From the NCBI GenBank assembly GCA_017428285.1, contig JAFRRE010000095.1, positions 1 through 5,693 of the forward strand: a stretch of DNA of 5,693 bases, read 5' to 3'. The position numbers were made by a program, and so were the translations under genes. The stretch comes from Bacteroidales bacterium. Its GTDB lineage: Bacteria > Bacteroidota > Bacteroidia > Bacteroidales > F082. How positions within the stretch are numbered: position 1 is the stretch's first letter; each line of letters opens with the position of its first letter. The notes below the pieces were generated by a model, which was not told the DNA's origin, searched no databases, and saw only the letters and a list, made by a program, of their open reading frames with translations. Below are positions 1-5,063 of the stretch, piece after piece.

Positions 1-14
1 AGGCTTGCAATTGA

Positions 15-232
15 ACTCACGGTTTGGCAGGTCTTCTGACTTGTCCGAGCCCTGAAAGGGCGACCCGACATTATGCGAGCGGTTTTAACCCTCGCATAAA
101 AAGGCAGGTCCCTTGCAGGGGTGAGCCTGTCGCCTTCCCATACGGATGAGCCGTACAGTGGCTGGGTTGACAGACCTTACACGGGCTTACAGCAGCGGGC
201 ACTGTTGTCGACTTTCACGGCATTCCCTTGGC
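15..232 (-). ncRNA. Cobalamin (AdoCbl) riboswitch aptamer
   Basis: Read on the minus strand, this stretch has the hallmark blocks of the cobalamin riboswitch family in the right order. They are a 5' GGGAATGCCGTGAAA-type segment (about 227-213), a CCCGCTGCTGTAA block (about 200-188), the core GCCACTG (162-156), a GGGAAGG block (about 139-133), and the 3' B12-box, complement of 26-44 (ACAAGTCAGAAGACCTGCC). A variable peripheral hairpin with an 8-bp perfect stem (72-79 with 91-98) sits between the core and the B12-box, as is usual for this class. The RNA would bind a cobalamin and repress the gene downstream of it, which lies beyond the left edge of the window. In Bacteroidota such genes are typically B12 uptake (TonB-dependent receptor/BtuB-type) or B12-related metabolism genes. 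The expression platform is only partly inside the window, so I cannot tell whether control is at termination or translation. Boundaries are approximate. Confidence 0.93.
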
Positions 233-243
233 CAAACTGGGTG

Positions 244-251
244 CAAAAATA
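244..251 (-). promoter_or_regulatory. Candidate -7 promoter box for the riboswitch transcript
   Basis: The minus strand reads TATTTTTG here, an exact match to the Bacteroidota -7 consensus TAnnTTTG, about 15 bases upstream of the aptamer's 5' end. The nearest TTTG that could act as the -33 element (281-278) is about 26 bases further upstream, longer than the usual spacing of roughly 20. The -7 box is therefore good and the -33 element is weak. Confidence 0.5.
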
Positions 252-265
252 CGAAATCTTTTTCA

Positions 266-273
266 TACTTTTG
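266..273 (+). promoter_or_regulatory. Candidate plus-strand -7 promoter box (distal)
   Basis: TACTTTTG matches the Bacteroidota -7 consensus TAnnTTTG exactly and is followed by CAG. No TTTG/TTG is found at the expected -33 distance. If used, it would give the gene at 432 a leader of about 150 bases. It is one of two candidates for that gene. Confidence 0.3.
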
Positions 274-338
274 CAGACAAACAAAGCTATGGTCAAAGCA
301 CCTTTATACCGGAGGAGTTTTGTGACTAAAGAAAATCA

Positions 339-371
339 TTGGCGAGTCGTTTGGTGTTTTTTGTATTTTTG
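339..371 (+). promoter_or_regulatory. Candidate promoter of the T9SS/LRR protein gene
   Basis: A TTG at 339-341 (-33-like) is followed after 22 bases by TATTTTTG at 364-371, an exact TAnnTTTG -7 box. Transcription would begin near 377-380 and leave a leader of about 55 bases before the ATG at 432. The leader just before the start is A/T-rich with no Shine-Dalgarno sequence, as is common in Bacteroidota. Confidence 0.5.
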
Positions 372-431
372 TCGCCTAAAACCAATGTAAATCGGTATTT
401 GTAAGACCATGTCAAACTTAACCTTATTACA

Positions 432-2453
432 ATGAAAAAGTATTTACATCTCATCCTGTTCCTACTCGTATTCGCTGGCTTCGCTCAAGCGCAAGGGCCC
501 GCATCAACCGCCAACTGGTTTGGATACATCTTACCCCCCAACCCGGCAGAATACAAGTATATCTCCTTTACCATGCAGGATCTTGGGTCGGTGTCCGTTG
601 CATCGGATGTGATTCCTGCAGTAACGACAGCGACCTTTGCCGACGGCTATGTGTGGAGCGTGAATAACGACAACGGCTATAACATTTGCAGGTCAAGCTT
701 TGATGCCACCAATAATCACATCGAGGCGCCTGAAGTGATGGTTGCTGGCATTCCATACGTCAACGATATGGCATACAATCCCGCTGACGGATTGGTTTAT
801 ATCATCACAGGAGAGCACCTGAAAAGCTTCAATCCGGCTGACCCCAGCAACATACAAGACCATGGCGTGATAGAACACGATGGCTTCAATTTGGCTATCG
901 ACATGGAGGGTAACGCTTATATGATTAGTTCTTGGGGCGAGTTTGGTATGTTGAACCTTTCCAATGCACAATTGACCGTGATCAACCCGATTGATTTGCC
1001 GATAAAAATGGCTTTTGACATGCTGACGGGCGAATTGTTCGGCGTTTATTATGGTAATCTGTATCAACTTGACCCTAACACCGGAGCCTATACCAATTTG
1101 GGTGCGCTCCAAGATGGTGGCAATGGCTATGACCCAACTTGCCTGTTTATGGCCTACAGCTCCAATCCGACGGAATTCACGGTCGGTAATTTGAACTATC
1201 GTGTCAATGATGACCATGTGTCCGTAACGGTCATAGGCCATGTTGACGGTTACGAAGCCACTGGAGATTTGATCATCCCGGAATCGGTGAGTTACGGAGG
1301 AAATAATTATGCCGTGACCACCATCGGAAACACCGCATTTATGTATTGTTTCTATCTGACCAGCCTGACCATTCCGAATTCTGTGACCACCATCGAGGAA
1401 GGTGCCTTTGCCTATTGCTCGGGCTTCACTGGAGATTTGGTGATTCCTAATTCGGTGGTCACCATCGAGCCGAGTGCTTTCTTCACATGCTATGGTTTTG
1501 ACGGAGATTTGATTATAGGAAACTCTGTTTCAACTATCGGCGCTTGGGCTTTCAACTCATGCGACGGCATGACTGGCGTGTTGAACATTCCGAGCAATGT
1601 GGCATCCATTGGCGAAGACGCTTTTGTGTATTGTAAATTCCAAGGCATGGTTGTCGACCCCGAGAACCCCAATTATGACTCCAGAAATGATTGTAACGCC
1701 CTCATTGCGACAAGCGCGAACGAGCTGGCTTATGGATGCAAAAACACCGTAATACCCAACACGGTCACTGCCATCGGCAAAAACGCATTCAAGGGCATCA
1801 CAGGGATGACATCGATTGAGATACCGGATTCGGTGATTTCCATAGGAGAGAATGCCTTTGCTTTTTGCATTGATTTGACTGGCGACTTGGTGATTCCGAA
1901 TTCAGTTGAAACCATTGGTGAGAGTGCGTTCTTCCAGTGCGAAGGATTAGATGGGAAACTGGTTATAGGCGAATCTGTTTCCTACATCGGCGATATGGCC
2001 TTCAGGAAGTGTTCACACATTTTGTCGGCGGTTTCTTTGGCCACCATACCTCCTGTTCTTGGAAATGATTTGGGAGGCATGGCATTTGCCGAATTTGGCA
2101 TCCAAACGCTTACCGTTCCATGCGGATGCGTTGAGGCTTACCAAAACTCTCAATGGTATGACCCAATCGGATTGAATGGGTTTTATGAGTTTATTGAAGA
2201 TTGCACTGCTGTTTTTGAAACCGATGCTGTTAGTACAGCGGTTTATCCGAATCCGACATTCGGCAAGGTGAGAATCGAGGCCGAAAACATCCAGAACATC
2301 AGCATCTTCAATATCCATGGAGAAAAAGTCTATGAAGGTTCAGCCAAGGGTGATGTCTTTGAATATGATCTCAGCCATCAAGCTGCGGGCATTTATTTAA
2401 TCAAGGTGGAGACAACAAAGGGTGTTGAAACGAAGCGGGTGACGGTTTTGTAG
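432..2453 (+). CDS. Secreted BspA-type leucine-rich-repeat protein with T9SS C-terminal sorting domain
   Basis: This 673-residue protein begins with a classical Sec signal peptide: K2-K3, a hydrophobic core at 5-18, and likely cleavage after AQA at residue 20. Residues about 30-245 lack LRRs and read as short beta-strand repeats with phrases such as 'DMAYNPADGLVYII' and 'YQLDPNTGAYTNL', resembling a beta-propeller (inference). Residues about 276-548 hold roughly eight BspA/LRR_5 repeats of 23-24 residues with the pattern L.IP.SV..IG..AF..C. One repeat is expanded by an island at about 401-445 ('DPENPNYDSRNDCNALI'), typical of this family. A cap with 'VPCGC' follows, then a type A T9SS sorting domain from V604 to the end, opening with 'VYPNPTFGK' and ending in a 'GIYLIKVET' strand and 'KRVTVL'. 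The protein should be exported, cross the outer membrane by T9SS, and be surface-attached or released. LRR_5 proteins often mediate binding to hosts, polysaccharides or other cells, but the ligand here is unknown. The ATG at 432 is chosen because the signal peptide starts there. Confidence 0.93.
   Translation: MKKYLHLILFLLVFAGFAQAQGPASTANWFGYILPPNPAEYKYISFTMQDLGSVSVASDVIPAVTTATFADGYVWSVNNDNGYNICRSSFDATNNHIEAPEVMVAGIPYVNDMAYNPADGLVYIITGEHLKSFNPADPSNIQDHGVIEHDGFNLAIDMEGNAYMISSWGEFGMLNLSNAQLTVINPIDLPIKMAFDMLTGELFGVYYGNLYQLDPNTGAYTNLGALQDGGNGYDPTCLFMAYSSNPTEFTVGNLNYRVNDDHVSVTVIGHVDGYEATGDLIIPESVSYGGNNYAVTTIGNTAFMYCFYLTSLTIPNSVTTIEEGAFAYCSGFTGDLVIPNSVVTIEPSAFFTCYGFDGDLIIGNSVSTIGAWAFNSCDGMTGVLNIPSNVASIGEDAFVYCKFQGMVVDPENPNYDSRNDCNALIATSANELAYGCKNTVIPNTVTAIGKNAFKGITGMTSIEIPDSVISIGENAFAFCIDLTGDLVIPNSVETIGESAFFQCEGLDGKLVIGESVSYIGDMAFRKCSHILSAVSLATIPPVLGNDLGGMAFAEFGIQTLTVPCGCVEAYQNSQWYDPIGLNGFYEFIEDCTAVFETDAVSTAVYPNPTFGKVRIEAENIQNISIFNIHGEKVYEGSAKGDVFEYDLSHQAAGIYLIKVETTKGVETKRVTVL
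1261..2030 (+). repeat. Tandem degenerate LRR_5-coding repeats
   Basis: The DNA repeats with a period of about 69-72 bp, matching the 23-24-residue protein repeat. Near-copies at DNA level include the 'GATTTGGTGATTCC(T/G)AATTC' phrase at about 1434 and again (as GACTTGGTGATTCC...) at about 1884, and 'GGAGATTTGAT' at about 1263 and 1502. A non-repeat island at about 1633-1750 interrupts the array. Such arrays can gain or lose units by recombination. Confidence 0.75.
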
Positions 2454-2496
2454 ACTACTTTTTTTCTTTATCACAATTATCAATAAACAAATCATT

Positions 2497-3558
2497 ATGA
2501 AAGCAAAAAAACTTATTTTCGCAGCCATAACCCTATTTTTCGCGGTGGGCTGCACAGGACCATCAAACAAAAGTCAAACTGACAACAATCAAATTACAGA
2601 CAATATGGAAAACACTCAAAACGAACAGAAGGAAGCGGTCGTCTATTTGACCAAAAACATCAGCCCTGAAGGGTTGGTCAACATTTACAAGGCGCTGGGC
2701 GTTCCCGCCAAAGGGCGCGTGGCCATCAAAATGAGCACCGGCGAGGGTAGCAACCCCAATTACCTGAAGCCCGAACTTATCAAAGACTTGGTCAATGAAG
2801 TGGACGGCACCATCGTGGAGTGCAACACCGCCTACACTAGCGGTCCCGGTGATGAAAAAGACGACCGTAACAATTCCGCCAACCACTGGAAGGTCATCGA
2901 GCGGCACGGCTTCACGCCCACGTTCAAGGTAGACATCATGGATGAAGAGGGCGAGATGCGTATTCCCGTGCAGGATTCGACACACCTCAAGTACGACATC
3001 GTGGGCGACCACATGACCAACTATGACTTCATGATTGCCCTTAACCACTTCAAGGGTCACCCCATGGGCGGCTATGGCGGTGCATTGAAGAACCTCTCCA
3101 TCGGCTGCGCCAGCCAGAACGGCAAGGCCTACATCCACTCCTCAGGCAAGATGGAAGTACTCGACATGGGCAAACTCTGGACGCAAGAATACATCGGCGA
3201 CCAAGATGGTTTCCTCGAAAGCATGGCCGCAGCAGCACAAGCCGTGGTGGACTACTTCGAGAAGAAGGATGGTATCATCTACATCAACGTGATGAACAAC
3301 ATGAGCATCGACTGCGACTGCGTCGATCATCCCGCCCCCGTGAAACTTGAAGACTATGGCATCCTGGCCTCCATCGACCCCGTGGCCCTCGACCAGGCTT
3401 GTGTCGACATTGTCAACAACCAGGAAGTGACGGCCACCAACGACCCCACCGATTTGCTCAACCGCATCGACAAACAACACGGTGTCCATACCATTGAACA
3501 CGCCGAAGCCATCGGCCTCGGCAGCCGCAAATATACTATCGTAAACATTGACAAATAA
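2497..3558 (+). CDS. DUF362-domain lipoprotein
   Basis: This 353-residue protein has a lipoprotein signal: MKAKK, a hydrophobic stretch at 6-17 and C19 in 'FAVGC'. A hydrophilic Asn/Gln/Glu-rich linker runs to about residue 44. The rest resembles DUF362 (PF04015): 'VYLTKN' near 48, the conserved 'HFKGHPMGGYGGALKN' at 184-199 followed by 'IGCAS', 'IDCDC' at 271-275, and 'SIDPVALDQACVDI' from 292. Many DUF362 proteins carry an inserted two-cluster ferredoxin after the 'GCAS' region. Here no CxxCxxC motif is present, so this is the ferredoxin-less form. The family's reaction is not established; it is often found beside iron-sulfur and redox proteins. It follows the LRR gene by 43 bp with no visible terminator or good promoter between them. 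It is followed 7 bp later by the flavodoxin gene, so those two are surely co-transcribed. A second in-frame ATG at 2605 would give a leaderless cytosolic form; the signal peptide favours 2497. Confidence 0.9.
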   Translation: MKAKKLIFAAITLFFAVGCTGPSNKSQTDNNQITDNMENTQNEQKEAVVYLTKNISPEGLVNIYKALGVPAKGRVAIKMSTGEGSNPNYLKPELIKDLVNEVDGTIVECNTAYTSGPGDEKDDRNNSANHWKVIERHGFTPTFKVDIMDEEGEMRIPVQDSTHLKYDIVGDHMTNYDFMIALNHFKGHPMGGYGGALKNLSIGCASQNGKAYIHSSGKMEVLDMGKLWTQEYIGDQDGFLESMAAAAQAVVDYFEKKDGIIYINVMNNMSIDCDCVDHPAPVKLEDYGILASIDPVALDQACVDIVNNQEVTATNDPTDLLNRIDKQHGVHTIEHAEAIGLGSRKYTIVNIDK

Positions 3559-3565
3559 CACATCC

Positions 3566-4111
3566 ATGAAACGCATCACATTTATCATTGCAGCTTGCTG
3601 TCTGATACTGACCGCCTGCGCACAGAACAACAACAAAAAAGAGAACAAGGAAACACAAACCACCGAAACAAAGGAGAACAAGGAAATGAAGACATTGATC
3701 GTTTACTTCTCGGCCACGGGCAACACCAAGGCCGCTGCCCAAAAGCTGGCGAAAGAATTCAACGCCGATCTTTATGAGATCACCCCCGAGGTACCTTACA
3801 CCGCCGCCGACCTCGACTGGCGCGACAAGACCTCGCGCTCGACCATTGAAATGCAAGACAAGACTTCGCGTCCTGCCATCAAGGGCCATTGCGAGAACAT
3901 CGCCGACTACGACACGGTGTGGATTGGCTTCCCCGTGTGGTGGTACACTGCACCAACCATTGTCAACACCTTCATCGAAGCCCACGACTTGAGCGGAAAG
4001 ACTCTCAACGTGTTTGCCACCAGCGGCGGCAGCGACGTGAAGGATTCATACAACGACCTCAAGAAAGCTTATCCACAATACACATGGAGTGAAAGCCGGT
4101 TGATGAATTAA
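3566..4111 (+). CDS. Flavodoxin-like lipoprotein (Flavodoxin_4 type)
   Basis: The chosen ATG gives 181 residues with a textbook lipobox L15-T16-A17-C18. An upstream in-frame TTG at 3548 overlaps the DUF362 gene and would only add six polar residues, so it is not preferred. A Lys/Glu/Thr/Asn-rich linker (about 20-40) leads to a flavodoxin fold starting at M41-K-T-L-I-V-Y-F. The FMN phosphate loop S49-A-T-G-N-T-K55 matches (S/T)xTGxT. 'DLDWRDKTSRS' at about 77-87 and 'PVWWYTAP' at 123-130 (flavin-stacking region) are typical of the Bacteroidales flavodoxin family. 'TSGGSD' at 152-157 fits the third FMN-binding loop. FMN-dependent one-electron or hydride transfer is therefore likely. The protein ends at 'SRLMN', where relatives I recall continue for roughly another helix, so its C-terminus appears short. 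It is second in the operon after DUF362 and is followed by a strong terminator. Flavodoxins are usually cytosolic, so the lipoprotein leader is notable. Confidence 0.92.
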   Translation: MKRITFIIAACCLILTACAQNNNKKENKETQTTETKENKEMKTLIVYFSATGNTKAAAQKLAKEFNADLYEITPEVPYTAADLDWRDKTSRSTIEMQDKTSRPAIKGHCENIADYDTVWIGFPVWWYTAPTIVNTFIEAHDLSGKTLNVFATSGGSDVKDSYNDLKKAYPQYTWSESRLMN

Positions 4112-4136
4112 CACTGTCGGCTTCCAAATTGGCTTG

Positions 4137-4165
4137 AGCCGTAGCCTTCGGGCTACGGCTTTTTT
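4137..4165 (+). terminator. Intrinsic terminator of the DUF362-flavodoxin unit
   Basis: A perfect 10-bp stem (4137-4146 with 4151-4160) closes a TTCG tetraloop with a C-G closing pair, the very stable C(UUCG)G loop. A run of six T residues (4160-4165) follows. It lies 25 bases after the flavodoxin stop codon. There is no T-run on the opposite strand, so it should act on plus-strand transcripts only. Confidence 0.95.
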
Positions 4166-4227
4166 AGTTGAATAAGCCCCTTGTTCGGCTCGATTTGCAA
4201 GACAGCCGTGATGAAATACAAGGAAGC

Positions 4228-4878
4228 CTATTTCACTATAAACGGGAACTTCTTATTGATGTTGTCGGCAAGGAACTGCGCCACAAGTTCAGTGGGAAAC
4301 TTGGTGACGTTGAACACGAAATCATAGTTGCGGGCGTCGTAACGCGACACACCAGCGATTGTCTTCGTATAAACGTCGCGGGCATCATCGATTTTATCAA
4401 TACGCATGCTGGCAGCGTCCTCATCCAAGGCATACTTCTCCATGACACGCTTCACGCGAGCTTTCCTGTCGGCGATAAAGAAGATTTTCATGGCGTAAGG
4501 ATGGTTCCTGAAGACATGAAAGCCAGAGCGCCCGATGATGATGCACGACTCCTGCTCGGCCAGTTCACGGAGGATTTGCGCTTCGGCAAGATAGATTTGT
4601 TGCGAGGTCACCTCTCGGTCTTCTTGCGACACGTAACCTCCCCTACCAGCGGCACCGAATTGTTGGTAGAACCGGCAGAAATCGTTCCACCAATTGGGTT
4701 TGGTGGCTTTGATGTGCTGCATTTCCTCAACGGTCAGGTTGAATTTGGAGGTCAAGGTGTCGAGAATAGCCTTGTCATAAACGTTGACACCAAGTAATTC
4801 GCCAAGCTTTAAGGCGATTTCCCTGCCACCCGAACCGAACTCACGGTTAATGGCGATAACAAATTTCGGGTTTTCCAT
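4228..4878 (-). CDS. Cytidylate kinase-like family protein
   Basis: The protein is 216 residues, starting 'MENPKFVIAINREFGSGGR' and matching the cytidylate_kin2 family (PF13189). The nucleotide-binding loop is the family variant 'NREFGSGGREIA' (about residues 12-23), which has glycines but no Walker A lysine. Other family-like segments are 'LLGVNVYDKAIL' (about 29-40), 'CIIIGRSGFHVF' in the middle and 'KIFFIADRKARVKRVMEKY', which fits the lid/NMP-binding arginine region. It is predicted to be a cytosolic P-loop kinase using ATP; the real phosphate acceptor of this family is not established, so CMP should not be assumed. An in-frame start at 4941 would add 21 residues, but that extension overlaps the promoter-like sequence at 4900-4907 and is not conserved-looking, so 4878 is preferred. 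It converges on the flavodoxin operon and is divergent from the NapH-like gene. No convincing terminator of its own was found in the 62 bases between its stop and the plus-strand terminator. Confidence 0.92.
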   Translation of the reverse strand: MENPKFVIAINREFGSGGREIALKLGELLGVNVYDKAILDTLTSKFNLTVEEMQHIKATKPNWWNDFCRFYQQFGAAGRGGYVSQEDREVTSQQIYLAEAQILRELAEQESCIIIGRSGFHVFRNHPYAMKIFFIADRKARVKRVMEKYALDEDAASMRIDKIDDARDVYTKTIAGVSRYDARNYDFVFNVTKFPTELVAQFLADNINKKFPFIVK

Positions 4879-4899
4879 CGTTGTTTGTATTGATGGGGA

Positions 4900-4907
4900 C
4901 AAAAGTA
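4900..4907 (-). promoter_or_regulatory. Candidate -7 promoter box for the kinase gene
   Basis: The minus strand reads TACTTTTG, an exact TAnnTTTG match, 21 bases upstream of the preferred kinase start at 4878. A TTTG at 4926-4923 is a possible -33 element, but the 15-base gap is shorter than usual. The predicted leader is short, about 15-17 bases. Confidence 0.5.
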
Positions 4908-5011
4908 CAAAAAAAACAGAAACAAAGCTATTTTTTGCCAACTTTAACGCATTTCAACCGTCGGGCCAAGTATTTTGAACAGTCACTTAAACAGCTTTTG
5001 ATATTTTTTTT

Positions 5012-5056
5012 CTTCTGCAGTAACAAAACCCGATCTTCTCCGTATTACTGCAAAAG
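5012..5056. repeat. Inverted repeat in the divergent intergenic region
   Basis: TGCAGTAA at 5016-5023 is mirrored by TTACTGCA at 5045-5052, a perfect 8-bp pair separated by 21 bases. With flanks, the 14-base arms 5012-5025 and 5043-5056 match at 12 positions. The right arm ends 7 bases before the NapH-like start codon and overlaps a minus-strand TACTTTTG box (5058-5051). It could be a two-site operator or a leader hairpin. No known regulator motif is recognised. Confidence 0.45.
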
Positions 5057-5063
5057 TAACCTG

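Larger units (their letters stand above)
4879..5063. promoter_or_regulatory. Divergent intergenic region between kinase and NapH-like genes
   Basis: This 185-bp A/T-rich region must hold the start signals of both genes. The minus side has a clear -7 box at 4900-4907 and a second exact one at 5058-5051. For the plus-strand gene I see no TAnnTTTG box with a -33 partner; the nearest approximations are TATTTTGA at 4971-4978 and a T-run at 5004-5011. The inverted repeat at 5012-5056 is its other visible structure. Confidence 0.5.

Noticed and set aside
279..290. 12-base identity AAACAAAGCTAT shared with 4920-4931
   Set aside because: About one 12-base match is expected by chance in a window of this size, and its spacing to the nearby -7 boxes differs between the two sites.
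121..390. 89-codon plus-strand open frame at the left end
   Set aside because: It lies largely antisense to the cobalamin riboswitch, starts with GTG, crosses the promoter region and encodes no recognisable protein.
321..390. GGAGGAG followed by GTG, a possible 23-codon small gene
   Set aside because: The Shine-Dalgarno-like sequence is striking, but this host type rarely uses one, the peptide has no features, and it overlaps the likely promoter of the gene at 432.
693..1241. 182-codon minus-strand open frame
   Set aside because: It is a shadow of the LRR protein gene with no family resemblance or promoter. The same applies to the minus-strand frames at 2563-3138, 3142-3681 and 3536-3985.
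3548..3565. TTG start extending the flavodoxin gene upstream
   Set aside because: The extension overlaps the DUF362 gene and places six polar residues before the lipoprotein signal; ATG 3566 gives a normal signal.
4174..4192. Weak hairpin AGCC...GGCT as a terminator for the kinase
   Set aside because: The stem is only about four pairs and no T-run follows on the minus strand.
4168..4797. 209-codon plus-strand open frame
   Set aside because: It is the antisense shadow of the cytidylate-kinase-like gene, whose family motifs are clear on the minus strand.
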